From: Hyposmocoma kahamanoa
Lineage: Eukaryota > Arthropoda > Insecta > Lepidoptera > Cosmopterigidae
Assembly (NCBI RefSeq): GCF_003589595.1
Contig: NW_020653766.1
Location: 53,851 to 117,850 of the forward strand
Direction of reading: 5' to 3'
Length of the DNA: 64,000 nt
Shown here: piece by piece, positions 11,519 through 23,642 of the stretch
Position numbering within the stretch: the stretch's first letter is position 1
How the letters are laid out: every line of letters starts with the position of its first letter
Position numbers and translations under genes: made by a program
Notes under the pieces: model-generated
The model's input: only the letters and a program-made list of their open reading frames with translations
The model's database searches: none
Told to the model about the DNA's origin: nothing

Positions 11519-12900
11519 CTAGTATATGCAATTCCTAATTTCGCGTGGAAGTTTGTTGTAGATTACACTATTTTGAAGTAGGGCAGTTTCACATGGTCTA
11601 GTTTTCAGTTGACCAGATCGGGGAGCGCGTGTGACGAATTCAAATAAATTAGAATGACGCTTTACGAAAAGTGAAATTTCAAATATACGTAAGCATGGTC
11701 GAGCCAAGATTTTCACATTTTTAAAGTATGGTTTACAACTATTCCCTCGACGTACGGCACATTTCCGCGAAAAGGTTCCGCGCCTGAGGCTGGTGTCCAC
11801 ATGGCTATACATGGCTCTGGTCGGCGGCCACTAAAGCGTTTAAGGTGATTATTTTCGATCGCCTTTAAAGAATAAAAAAACTTTAGTACCTTACTACATA
11901 CATATTTTATATTTTTATAAACTTAAAAACTTACAGTTATTGTTTCACATAGGTACATTCCTGCTTTCATAGACCACTCTAATTGGCAAAGGTTCATTTA
12001 TTATTTATTTATTATTATATTATTATTAGGCACATCAACATCACATGTATTTGACAATCAACAAAAATTAGACATGAGGACTGATACATATGACAAAAAC
12101 AGACGTACACAATATTCGCTATACACTGCATTATATATACTCGTATATATTCAAATTTCACGATAACGCTGACACATGTAGTTACACAATGCTTTAAAAA
12201 AACATAATTTTTATTTTGTCAAGATTTATAACTAGGTTATTATATTCAGCCATTAATATAGAATTCGAACTATTATTTATGTTTGTTTCATTTTCATAAA
12301 TTACCGTACGATAATTGGCGAATAATATCACAGGGCCCATAATTGATTTAAGAAAATCATTCCCCATATTTTTATTCTCATACATTAACTTTATAACACA
12401 TTACAATTTGTCATAGTTTATTAACTGTTCAATAATTTTAAAACGAACTTTTCAATTTTATTACTAATGTGTGTTGACTGAAGTCTATTTTGAAGGTAGG
12501 ATTTTATTCGTTCCTGGGCCTTGCCTGTTAATATTTTTATACTCTTAATTTGTACAAAAGTGCGTTACGATTGACATAATGAACTGCCTTGGTTAGAGTC
12601 ATAATATACAAAGATATAAAACAGGCTGACCTCCGTCAGTCCTTGAATATATTCTATCGAGAAATTCGTAGAAAGCCGAATTTGTGGACTTATTCTTACG
12701 AAAACCTTCTTCTTGGTCTACTAATATATCAATATAACTTTCTCGAAATCTTTGAGAGTATTGGATTGAAGACAACCGGCCTACAGTTACCTAAATCGCT
12801 CTTATCACCTTTTTTGTCGAGAGGCTTTATTCCTGTTGTTTTCAACTCTTTGGGTGTATACAGCCTGATGGAGGTGGAATAAAATAACACACTGTCTTAA
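11519..12900 (-). pseudogene. decayed LINE ORF2 (reverse transcriptase and C-terminus)
   Basis: Scattered minus-strand fragments keep LINE order. Around 12850-12760 is KKGDKSDLGNCRPVV and PILSKI, the RT finger region. Around 12730-12600 is GFRKNKSTNSAFYEFL in a second frame. At 12385-12194 is ILFANYRTVIYENETN, in the place of the catalytic FADD box, followed by NLVINLDKIKIMFF, the post-catalytic thumb strand. At 11740-11519 is a LINE C-terminal domain ending YNKLPREIRN. The catalytic Asp pair is lost, the PQGS box is missing, and an (ATT)n-rich block at about 11997-12030 separates RT from the C-terminus. This is an old CR1-like relic, or possibly two overlapping relics, and its exact limits are uncertain. 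Confidence 0.65.
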
Positions 12901-15227
12901 TACTCTTGTGGATATTTCATTTTCACCAGTAGGTACTGGAAGTATTTCTTTAGCTACATTAGTTCAAGGTGTTTATGTACTGTTTTTGTTCTTGCGTGTG
13001 AGTAATGTAGGGTATATCTATCCAATTTTTTGATTTGTAATGATTAGACATATTTCAAATTGTCTAGTGGGTTTTTGATTCGGCGATGCTTAGGAATTTA
13101 AACTTCTAGCATCAGCCGTAGAATTAGTTTAATATTACGATAAATAAGCTTACTTTAAGCGCGTCTTGGTGCGAAAATTCAATGTAACACACACTAGAGT
13201 CGACTATTATCCGTAGGCTGTAGGCTGTAGGTTTTGGTTAAAAACCCTTGGGTAGCTTGTTCGCATATGAGTCAATGTGATTTTTTAACTGTAAGGATTA
13301 TCTGCAAAATTACAAGTACCGTTGCGTTGCTAATGTGGCAGTGCAGAATATAATTAAAACAGTTGTGCACATCCGCACACAACAACAATGATGTCGAACT
13401 GAACATAACATGCGCAAGGCCCGCACGATTGGATCGTATTTGCCGCACAAAGGCTCACACGATCGATGCACCGCCGCGCGCTGCGGTGGCGGTAGCGCGG
13501 TGGCACAGGCGACCGCACAATCGCGCGGTATTAATACTGCTCGCTTGACTGGAGCTAATTACGGCCAAGATTAGCCCCGGGATTAGGCTCCGAACTGGTG
13601 CTAATTGCTTTCACACACCAAACGCACCGCATGATTGGTTATAAATAAATGTCAAGACATACGCACAATAGTGGAATAAATGGTAGCGCTGTTTGGCTAG
13701 GAAACAAAGAATTTGTAAAACTTCAGACTTTTTAGATCACGCAAATAATTTGGTCAACAGGTCGAAACAGTTTGCGAAAACCTTGCAACTGTAAGCTCTC
13801 TCAAGTATGGTTGATGGGAAAACGAAGGGCGTGGACGTTGGAGGATACGGATACTTAATTTATAATATGAATACTTAAATTATAATCTGAAATCGGTTAC
13901 AGTTATGGATATTGTTTACGTTTTACAATATTCAATAATTTTTTGGAGTATTTCGTATGAACGCCGAATATCAAGTCACGACATGACGACGACACGACAG
14001 CGTTGGCGATTTATCATCCGCAAAGCTTTCGGCATCAGCAGGCGTGGGGATTCCACGTATAATGTCTTTAATTAAATGAAACAACCGGGAAATAATAAAG
14101 TATCGAGTTTCTCAACTTGGTGCGACTACTCTTGTTTTAGCGTTTGTAATCGTCCCAGGCACTTGTCGAAGCACTGATGCTCTTGACTCGTTAGTAGTTC
14201 TTAGAATACAACTTGTAAGAGCAAAACAATATTGGTCAAAAGTTTGATTATATGATATTTTTAATCTCATCAACAAATGTCAATTTGTGCAATCTTCGCC
14301 GCCACGTCTCGGTCGTCGGATTGGATCGAATGCTATGCGCGAAACGGGAGTGCTTTATCGAAGCCGGTATGCGAGCTCAGCGGTACAACTTTGCCACTAA
14401 TAATTAAGCCCCTCCCTTCCCCCCGCCGCCTTTACCCGATAACCCGCGCGTAGTTTAATTATTTAGCAACAAGTTTGCGGCGCGAATTCGCGAGTACCCT
14501 CTCTCCGCATACACAATACGTGCGATTAGTTATATAGTACTCGCGGCGCCGTCGACACGAACTAAGCAGTGTCAACGGTGTACCGTCTTGTATAATTAGG
14601 ATATCGTAAGAGTACAATTAAGTACTTTTCACCTTTGTTTTTATACACCTAGCACTTACCGTCAGCGCAATACAAGTGTAGAGACAATATAAAATTCAAA
14701 ATAAACATTTAAGTAGCCAAGAAAAGGACCTTTCTTGCTGTATCGAATCGGAGTACTAAATGGTGTCGCATGACACGAAAAGCACAAAAGGACAATAATT
14801 GCAAAGGCTGTGCCCGCTGTGCCCGACAACCTGTTGCTTCGCCCGTCGCGTCGGTCGTTTCACATCCTGCGTCAATTGCACTCGACTTTAGCAACTTTAG
14901 TAATGGTGTGCACACACGCTCATTCATTACGAAGCACGCAGCCGGTCAGGCAATTTATAACATAAGATGGGAGTTAGGAGACATGCACAGACAAACACAT
15001 AAAATATTCTAACATTATTGTAAGACTGTCATCGCAAATGGGGAAAAAAGACACCTGAAGGGGTGACGACTCCCTTATTAGGCACATTTTTAGCGTTTCA
15101 TTTGTACATTTTTAAAATTAGTTTTGTACTAAAAGAGGCTGTCTATGATAATGATTAAAGGTCTGAGGAATAACAGCAAAATAAATTAAGAAGTCGAAAG
15201 AAATGATGCCAAAAATGGCTTAATATT
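12901..15227. other. gene-free stretch with homeodomain-motif and GC-rich patches
   Basis: No coding region was recognised. GC-rich islands occur at 13420-13540 and 14290-14560, the latter with CCGCCGCC and GCGCG runs between TAATTA-type motifs. A cluster of GATTA/TAATT motifs at 13555-13608 is listed separately. AT-rich sequence fills the rest up to the assembly gap. Confidence 0.55.
13555..13608. promoter_or_regulatory. candidate homeodomain-site cluster
   Basis: Within 54 bp lie CTAATTAC, AGATTAG, GGGATTAGG and CTAATTGC. These are two TAATT-core sites and two GATTA-core (bicoid/otx-type) sites in a GC-richer setting. This arrangement is typical of developmental enhancers, but such short motifs also occur by chance, so function is only inferred. 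Confidence 0.25.
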
Positions 15228-15627
15228 NNNNNNNNNNNNNNNNNNNNNNNNNNNNNNNNNNNNNNNNNNNNNNNNNNNNNNNNNNNNNNNNNNNNNNNNN
15301 NNNNNNNNNNNNNNNNNNNNNNNNNNNNNNNNNNNNNNNNNNNNNNNNNNNNNNNNNNNNNNNNNNNNNNNNNNNNNNNNNNNNNNNNNNNNNNNNNNNN
15401 NNNNNNNNNNNNNNNNNNNNNNNNNNNNNNNNNNNNNNNNNNNNNNNNNNNNNNNNNNNNNNNNNNNNNNNNNNNNNNNNNNNNNNNNNNNNNNNNNNNN
15501 NNNNNNNNNNNNNNNNNNNNNNNNNNNNNNNNNNNNNNNNNNNNNNNNNNNNNNNNNNNNNNNNNNNNNNNNNNNNNNNNNNNNNNNNNNNNNNNNNNNN
15601 NNNNNNNNNNNNNNNNNNNNNNNNNNN
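15228..15627. other. assembly gap (400 N)
   Basis: Exactly 400 N bases. Sequence content and true length are unknown, and nothing can be inferred across it. Confidence 1.
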
Positions 15628-16955
15628 TATTTCAAGTAAGACTTGACGATCACTTTACTTAATATGATTATTATTCAAGTTCAGGTTTTCAGTTTGTTTG
15701 ATTCGTAAACAGATATAATTCATTAAAATACAAGTTTCAAGTAATGTTTCCTGTTTGTGTGTGACCCAATGTTTTTAAGAAAGAAACGCACAACGTAAAC
15801 ATTGTTCAAAGGAATAACGAAAATGAATAATGTGGAGTGCCACTACGTTGAACAAACGGACCAAGCGATATATAACATAATTATTTTTTATGAATGCTCA
15901 AAGCAAAGGAATGCTTCGCTCAAAGAAAAATATGTTTTGTTTTAATAAAATTGGATAAATGTGTCCATGGAAATTAAGAATAAAATTTTTGTTACTAGTT
16001 AAAAATATTTTTGGAGAGTGGAGTAGGTTGTAGTACATTGTTTTCTTTAATTGCTTTTACTACAACGGTTTTCTATACCACGTCGCGAAGCTAGGCCGAG
16101 TGATTATTGTCATGTTAGCACCAAACGGTTCAGCACTAAAGTTGGCTTCAATGTTCTCATGGACCGAATTTGCCGACAGTACGATAAATTACATAAAACA
16201 TACAAACATAGGTCATCTCATTTGGATTTGTTTTCGTTCTCATTACATTTTACAACTTTGTGATATAACTGCTGACTGACTAGCAATATTGTAGGTAATT
16301 TTACAATTTAATTTAAATACGTTTACTAATAATTGTTTACGATCATATCCATTTGTTTCTCTGTAATATAATACACAGTAAACGCTCCTGATACGATGTT
16401 GTGTGTGCATGCTGTATTTGCTTATTATTGGGTTTACACTCGAGTAATTTCTGCAGTATTATTTTATGTCCATGTTTAATAGAATATTTCTGTTGGCGAA
16501 TCTAATAAATAAATAAGTACATATAAATACAAATAATAACACAGTCCTACTCCGACTACCGTTTGAGGCGTGTGATCGATCGTCGTCTTGGAGTCGCGCG
16601 ATCCCTCCTAGTAGCGATAATTAACTTAACGACTTTTATTCAAACCAGTTTTATCAACGAAAAGAGAGGGATCGTAGGAAATACCTTTTTATTTGAACAC
16701 TGAAATGAAAAGCAGAATTTATCGGGAAAGCTGAAAATCACTAAGCTAACGTACCTTTTGTTCGAATGAACACAATGAGAAAGTTACGAAGACTTCGGTA
16801 TTGGCGCTTCGCGTCCTGGGGGAGAGTGGCGCCTCGCGCTAGTGATATTTTTGTCATTTACAGGAGATGCCTACCTGTGTCAAGAAAAATAACTAATATT
16901 AAATTGTAAGAAAATGAACAATTTCTTGATATGTTCAAATGCCTCCACAAATTAA
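15628..16955. other. gene-free AT-rich stretch
   Basis: AT-rich sequence without a recognisable gene or transposon. A GC-richer patch (16560-16620, and GCGCTTCGCG around 16800-16845) stands out mildly. Confidence 0.6.
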
Positions 16956-17165
16956 CTGCCTCCGTGGCCAAACGGTTACCATTACCGGATTGCTACGCAT
17001 AGGTCCCAGGTTCGATTCCCGGGCCGGAAGAAATATTTGTATGGCCTGCATTTATTTATCTCGTGAGTTTGGGTGTAATTTGTGGTCTATGTGTGAGTCC
17101 ATGGCACCTGCGATACAGGGTTTCCCTAGTGCGGGGCTATGTTGAGTGTGTGCGTTATTTTTATT
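16956..17165 (+). mobile_element. tRNA-derived SINE, family A
   Basis: The head has a Pol III A-box-like TGGCCAAACGG (about 16965) and a B box GGTTCGATTCC (17009-17019). The family body follows (AAATATTTGTATGGCC..., TGAGTTTGGGTGTAATTTGT, CAGGGTTTCCCTAGTGCGGG, ATGTTGAGTGTGTGCG) with a T/A-rich tail. Six copies of the same family occur in this window. The tRNA fold downstream of the B box is not a functional tRNA gene. Confidence 0.9.
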
Positions 17166-19628
17166 TTTGATGAACGAAAAAATAAATTGATTTGTCTGTC
17201 AAAATTTAAGCGTTGCAGTGTTCTGAGATAAATGAACGAGTTCTATTTGAGTGGCGCAAACAAGGGATCAGCTCGCATGCAAATTCACCGCACAGGAATT
17301 AGTAACTAGTCGCTCTTGAAAGTTATTGTTTGATTGAATTACGCTGGTTTCGTGCAACGAATCCCATACTGGTGTCGCCTTTTTTCGCTGCATCAGCGGG
17401 AACCACAATGCGGGGCGCGGGGTTGAACCGTTTCTAGTGAAACGAAACACACGAACGAGACTCTCTGTAGGAGACATTGGCTGTAGACGGAAAGTGGAGA
17501 GACCTGCTCGGAAAGGTTGTTGTCAGTGATGAAGGGATTAGTTGCACAAGAGTTAGTACAGATTGGTCATACTTATTCTTACTTAGTTAAACAGGCAATG
17601 CCTAGGCCTGCACATAAAAGAATGATTTAAATATTATGTTAACAGTGAGTTAGCTGTTCGCTTTGAAACCAACGTCGAACTGTTTGAAAGTAATTAACAA
17701 GGGCTGATCCAGTAAAAAGCCTCGTGAGGTGTACGTAATAACATCGACCCGGAAACCGGTGGGCGCCGCAGCCATTGGGGCGCGGGTCCCGCTAACTCAA
17801 AAACGTGTTCATTAACCGTGCGATTAATATGAGAAACTCCGAGTCTACTAGTGGGCAGCAATTACCACCCGCCCAAGTACCCGAGTCGCCCCATGGGGTG
17901 GACGGCTTAGCCTGCAGATTACCGAAATAATATTCCACTCTACAGACCTTTTGTAACACGTTTCAACCGCGGTGGGCGCACACCGGTGTAACTTAGAGAA
18001 GTAATATTTTCTGGACACCTGGCTTGGTAGAGCTATTTTGTAAAGATTTTTGTCCCAACTCAATGTAAAATATTAAAAAGTGGAAAAACGTAATGTGATG
18101 TCGGCGATGTCAACTTGCAAAGATAAAAAAACAATTAAAACTACAAATGCTCCGTGTAAACATTATCTTTTGATTTTCGTTTAAATATTATGCTTTCAAT
18201 TAATTTTTTATTTTATTGAATTGATATTCAATTATTTTTTGTGAAATTACTAGTTTGTTATAATTATTAATACAAAGATCGAACACTGAGAAAAAACACT
18301 CAGAAAAAAATCCTTCGATCCGGTATTATGCTTTTGCCAAATTTTCAGTGATCGTAAATCTTGATAGTTGCAATTGTCCCGATTCAGCTCAAACTAGAGA
18401 TACACCATGTTTCTATTGACTTACAAGCGGTACGTTTTTACTCTGACCGTTTTCAATAAAAAGGTAGTGATTAGGGCAGTCATTAGCAGCCCAATTAACA
18501 GCGCGGGCCGTTGGGCCATTGGGCCATCCTAATTAAAACAACCGGCGACGATTCTGGGTTTCATTGCTTTTTAATTGGGTTCCAACTAAATAATGTCTGA
18601 CGACCTTCGATGCCATGTTTGTTTTGGATGGTTATTGTTTGCCTGATCGCTTTGTGACGTCATATGGTAACGTCCTCCAGTCAAAAGTTTTCATGGGATT
18701 GAAATTATAAATAAGTAACCTAATTATGCAGTGACTCATCGAACATTTCGGTTTGTTAAATGTTACATTCCAGAGAATGTGCGTAGATATTGTATGACGT
18801 AATCCCGCTTGTGCCTTTCTGTGCCTGGTCAACCAAACGCGCCGAGGGATTTCCCCTTTATGCTTTAGGGATCCTTCAATTCACACAAGGCTTTCTACGG
18901 TCATTATTCGTACAGCTAAGGAGCTCTTCGCCTTGTTCTGTATTTCCTGAACGATACTTTCAAGGATAACGATGAAAATATATCTTTTAGGCGAGCGTCT
19001 TTCACGCCAACACCTTCTTTTATCGTCAAGTGAGATAGTGGACAAACGTAAGCCTATATTAAATAATAAAATATTATTTTCAAATTCTTCAATGCTACAA
19101 CTTTCGTAGCACGTAGGTACGACGTAGTGTATAGTGCGTAGCGCTTAAGACTTTTTAATAGAAAGCACACATAATTTTTGCAATGACTTGGTGGGTTGAG
19201 TGTATTTGTCAATCTGATGATCAACCTCGCGACCAGGCAACCTTTTTCTTTGTTTTCCTTTGAAAAAAGAAACCTAAAACAGTTTCGAGTTTTTTCAGCA
19301 TTGCAATCTGTTAGAGCGCGACACAATGGTCGTCAGCGGCAAGACTATTACGTACAGAGCGTAACGTCGATATAAAGAAATACGGTTTGAAATCGAACAA
19401 AATTGACAGTTACGAGTATTGTGCGGACAGGAGTAAACGGAGCGAGGTACGAGTCGGGCGCAAAAACAACGGTATTGTGCGAGGACTACGGAATGGCCGG
19501 TGCCCACAGGGCAACTCCAGAGCCGCAGTGCTGCTATGGCTAGGCCATATCTGCTGTCACCACACTGTTGTTTAAAACCCATTGGTCATTTAGAATGGAT
19601 TTACCCAATATATTCATTCAGAAATTAA
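17166..19628. other. gene-free stretch
   Basis: No coding region was recognised. GC-richer patches at 17380-17420, 17730-17830 (GGGCGCCGCAGCC...GGGGCGCGGG) and 18480-18560 (AATTAACAGCGCGGGCC...CTAATTAAAAC) alternate with AT-rich sequence. A run of near-identical AGAAAAAACACTCAGAAAAAA sits at about 18290. Confidence 0.55.
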
Positions 19629-19810
19629 TAAAAACTCACTCAAACCCTGTGTCTCAGGTGCTATGGACACACACATATACAACCCATAAATGATACCCAA
19701 ACTCATAAGAGAAATAAATGTAGGCCATACGAATATTTCTCTCGAAATCGAACCCGGGACCTCTGCGTGGCAGTCCAGCACGGTAACCATTCGGCCACAG
19801 AGGCCGTTAC
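19629..19810 (-). mobile_element. tRNA-derived SINE, family A, with 3' internal deletion
   Basis: A reverse-strand copy. The head (TGGCCGAATGGTTACC read on minus, B box GGTTCGATTTC) lies at 19810-19735 and the body runs to 19629. Compared with other copies it lacks the short block around TCCCTAGTGCGGGGCTAT near the 3' end. Confidence 0.88.
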
Positions 19811-21497
19811 GATTAGTTTTCTATTTTCAGAAATTCGTTCACAATATTTACTTGTTAATCAAATCAAGTATGCGCCAGTGTTATGTATTACGAAAATTAA
19901 ATCTCTGAAGCCAGTCCTGCCTCTAAAACCGACACTGGCTCTGGCCACACAGAGTCGGCCGCGGGTGCGTCTCGGGCGCGGGAATTTTTGTAATGTACGA
20001 CTTCATAATATGAATCTTACTGATATGCGCGGCGGCCGGGTGCGAGGCGGACCCGGGGCGAACGCTGGGCGGGTGCGGGCGTGCTAGATATACTCCGTTG
20101 AGTTCTATGCAACCTCCACACCCACACCGAGCGGTAGAAGCAGGCGCGGTCCGGCAGCGGAGCTTTAGCACGCAAGAAAAATACGACATTGTATTTTTTT
20201 ACAACTATTGAGTGTGTTTTTATTAAGTACCAATATGAATTCGACCTATTTTGTTTATGTTGCTTCCGTAACGCTAATAAAAACAGACAATTTTCTTGAT
20301 CATTATCCGGCAGCGATGTGGTTTATTCTTTAAAATAGTTTTTTCACTTTTGATGTAACACTGGTCGCCTTCGGGTCGTTATTCCGCCACGAACTACGCT
20401 TGAGACGGCCTTGTGGCACACTCCGGTATGCATTCGCTACCCGTGGTCCGCTTTTTCCGCTGTATCGCCTCTGTGTGGCTTGAGCTTTTAAAAACGACGA
20501 ATGCATCTAGGTTGCACACGACCTGTTCGTTTAAACTGCTACGGAGAATCCCTGCGACCATTGTGAACACTCGACGGCGAGTTTGTTTGACATAATATTA
20601 CTATGATTTTTAATCTCAGCAATATAATTACAAAATGTCGAACATACAAGGCCAAACTACTTAATTTAGCTAGGTGTCTACAAAAAATATTGCCAATCTC
20701 GAGAAGTATAACATACGCCTTGCAAACGTTAGTGGTTTACCTGTAGCTGTATAACTGGCAGTTAAAACATCACTTTCGAATACTTTTGACAGTATTGCGG
20801 CAAGTACTGTTTACCACGAGTAAATTCACCACCACCAGTGCTCTCTTATCTGCACGGATGGCAGGGTGCGGGGCGGGGATGGAGAAGGTGCAGTTAGATT
20901 CGCCGACGATGGTTTTACTGTAAAACGATGAGGTTACGATTATTCACAGTAGAGATGCCCCGAATAGTGATTTGGCCGAATACCTATCTCATTGAGCTGC
21001 GTGCGGAAGTAACGGGAGTGGGGTGTTTTGTTGAAAAATGATAAAACGATAGAATCACAGACCACTCCTTCCGTGGATAGAACCAATATATGACAGTTTC
21101 TGGACCTGTTTTGAAGAAGTCGCTACAGATAATATGCAAAATGAAGAGGACGTGGAGAAAAGTTTTATTGCACATGAAATTGATTTTTATTTGAAAACTG
21201 TTCGCCTAAATCGGAGGGCAGATCCTTACAAGTGGTGATCAGCAAACGCAAAGCAGTATCCAAGCCTGTCAAAATCCTTTTTTACATTTCTAGACTCTAA
21301 TCCCTAGTCGCGTGAAAGCCACTTTCACAAAGATAGCTGTCTCCATTTAATTTTAAACGCATATCTATGGCACTTATTTGCGACTATATCAAAAAAGTGA
21401 CATGTCGCACACCTCGTTTGTGATAACTAATGTTGTTCAATAGTAGTCAACAGAAAAGCAGAGCAAGAGAATAAAACAAAACAACTGCTAGCTACTG
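19811..21497. other. gene-free stretch with a GC-rich island
   Basis: No coding region was recognised. A GC-rich, CpG-dense island spans about 19955-20165 (GGCCGCGGGTGCG, GCGGCGGCCGGG, GGACCCGGGGCG). It could be a promoter-like or enhancer element of an unseen gene. Short open frames over it are by-products of its composition. Confidence 0.5.
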
Positions 21498-22323
21498 CCC
21501 AAGGAGTACACTTTATACGCCTTAAAACTGCTATATCTATAAACAGTCTTAATATGGTATACATTTAGATAATAGTTCTCAATAAATGGTTTTAGAAAAA
21601 AAAAATTGTTCTTACAGACTTATTTCACTCAAGTCAAAATTTTAAAACCTTCGTAACAAACCAAACCAAACAACTTAATTAAGTGTAATAAATAATCTCT
21701 CTTAAGATTTACTCTTATAGTCCTTATTTTAAGTTCATCTGTAGAACAACTGATTATTTTTAGTAAAATTGTTCTATAAACATCCAGTAAAGTCTATTAA
21801 TACTCTAAAAACTAGTGTTCTTAAGTTTATTCTAGATATATTTAATTTATAGACATTCTGTAGTGTTTGTACTTATGACAAACACGTTAAAGCACGTCTT
21901 CAGTACATTTTATTTAAAAAAATACTACAATTAAGGTTTTTCCTCTATTAGACGTTGTAAAAGTTCATGCAAAATGGATAAAGTAAAGAATATTAAAATA
22001 TCTGTTGGAGGTGGTGACCTTGGATATTAAGTCACATCATTGGATACAATCAGCATTGCCAATGCGAATTGTTCAAAATCCCCAAAAATCACGGTTAAAA
22101 TCCCCAAATTTGGTAAGAGCAAAATTCATATTCCCCACATCTCGAGTTTTCATTATTTATTAGAAAAACATCACTTAAAAATATAATAAAGAATTAAGAA
22201 ACTCAAAATGTAACATGTAATCTATTACGTTTGCTGTGAATGTAAACAGAATGTAAAATGTCAAACTAATTATAAAATTAGATGACCTTAAATCGTTTAT
22301 TTATTTTAATTAGATTCAACATT

Positions 22324-22701
22324 TTGCGTTACCTACAATATCGAGCCGGTATATTTTTGCCAAACTATGAGACTAGGTGTCGCAAATTTCACTTTCTGCC
22401 TTTGTACAGACGTAGAGAAATAGCAGATTTGACTTATATTATTAACATAGCAAACGGCACTATTGACTGCCCCGAACTCCTTGAGCGAATAGGACTACGC
22501 GCAGGCAAGGTTGCACTGAGAAATCATATAACCCTTTACGTTCCCATAGTTAGAACCAATTATAGGCAAAATGCATTTATAAGTAGAGCGTCTTGCTCAT
22601 ATAACAACTTATTGAATAAATATAGTGATGTAGACCTATTCAACACTAGTGCAAGTAAGGTAAAACGATTACTTAGTGATTATTTCTTTTCAAGCATTTA
22701 G
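22324..22701 (+). CDS. LINE ORF2 C-terminal fragment
   Basis: About 125 codons are open to a TAG at 22701. The stretch RREIADLTYIINIANGTIDC, PELLERIGL and a later VPIVRTNYRQNAFISR match the C-terminal region of Jockey/CR1-like LINE polymerases (pattern: Arg-rich start, adL...L..G..dcpelL..i, then P..RTnYg.n.pi.R). The RT and endonuclease are absent because of 5' truncation, so this is a non-functional fragment. The frame is clean of stops, which suggests the insertion is not very old. Confidence 0.75.
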   Translation: MRYLQYRAGIFLPNYETRCRKFHFLPLYRRREIADLTYIINIANGTIDCPELLERIGLRAGKVALRNHITLYVPIVRTNYRQNAFISRASCSYNNLLNKYSDVDLFNTSASKVKRLLSDYFFSSI

Positions 22702-22906
22702 GTAAATTTATAATGTTTTTAATGCTTACTATTCATTGTTTTTTAAGTCGTCAACTTCCTCTCCACCTACATTGTATCAATCTGTGGAAGCTTTTAATTA
22801 GCCCTCAGCATACATGCACTGATCTGTCAGGCATGTACTATATTTAAGCTTTTATTATTGTTACCTAGCTGGAAGTTTTCCGAATAAAAAAAAAAAACAA
22901 AAAAAA
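22324..22906 (+). mobile_element. 5'-truncated LINE, 3' end, nested in the DNA element
   Basis: Contains the last part of a LINE ORF2 followed by a 3' UTR and a broken A tract (22886-22906). It is flanked by AACATT on both sides (22318-22323 and 22907-22912). The uninterrupted site is visible in the third copy of the host element, which reads through at this position. This confirms target-primed insertion with severe 5' truncation. Confidence 0.85.
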
Positions 22907-23642
22907 AACATTAATCTGTAAACAGTCTTTGAAAAAAAAAAAACATTTTTCTTTGTCTTACAAAATTAAGTGAATTGATTATTTGTTGTGCATTTGGTGA
23001 CACTATGTTAATGTTAGAAATAATCGATGAGTTTCGACCTACTTATATTTAATATTCAAAGTTGACGAGTGCTAACTTGTGGTGTGGAAGTACCAACTGC
23101 TCGGCTTTGTTTATCAATAGCTGTCGCACATCAATTCGCGTTTTCTAACCGATTAAACATTGCGTGAAAAAGTCAGAAATATTATATCTAATTTCGCCAT
23201 GTTACAATTTTGATAGTTTATATTTTGTAAGCCATTAAACTTTAAATCTATTAGTATTAAGAGAATTGCGTCTTATGTTTGTAACGCTTTAGTATTTTGG
23301 TTTTAAAATAGCATTACTAAGAAACCTATCATAGACTATAAATTATCTAAAAACTGTCTACAAGACTAAATAAAAACTGTCTACATTCTACAAATGGTCT
23401 TGTAGCATTCTAGCAGGGTTACTTCAGAAAAAAGATAAGAATGACTCTTAACACTACCTACAGATAGTTTCTCAAAGCACTCTTGTGATCTACGAATAAA
23501 GTTGTGCCCACTTTTACTTTAAATTATCTAGAAACCTTCTTCGAGATACTTGAGGGAATTTGAACTCTTAAAATATTCAATCGAATTAAATTCTATTAGA
23601 TATCTTATATGTATATATTTAGAAATGGGTGTGGTGTTCAGG

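Larger units (their letters stand above)
22051..23123 (+). mobile_element. internal hAT-like element, right end deleted (copy 1)
   Basis: Begins CAGCATTGCCAA directly after GATACAAT, the same 8-bp sequence that flanks the internal element in the other copies. Its right terminus was removed with the 1.29-kb deletion. It also carries the LINE insertion. Confidence 0.6.
21498..23642 (+). mobile_element. unclassified DNA element, copy 1 (with LINE insertion and internal deletion)
   Basis: Ends resemble inverted repeats: CCCAAGGAGTACAC at the left, and GTGTGGTGTTCAGG at the right, which matches GTGTGCTGCTTGGG of copy 2. Subterminal regions carry clustered TCTTAAG, TCTAGA and GTCTAC-like motifs, as is common in class II elements. 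Compared with copies 2 and 3, this copy lacks about 1.29 kb (joined at about 23123) and contains a 3' LINE fragment at 22324-22906. No transposase was recognised in any copy, so it is probably non-autonomous. The superfamily is unknown because no target duplication could be fixed. Confidence 0.75.

Noticed and set aside
15186..15653. 155-codon open frame
   Set aside because: It consists almost entirely of the N gap.
16956..17040. Possible functional tRNA gene
   Set aside because: It has A and B boxes but no paired acceptor stem, and the same sequence recurs six times with a SINE body.
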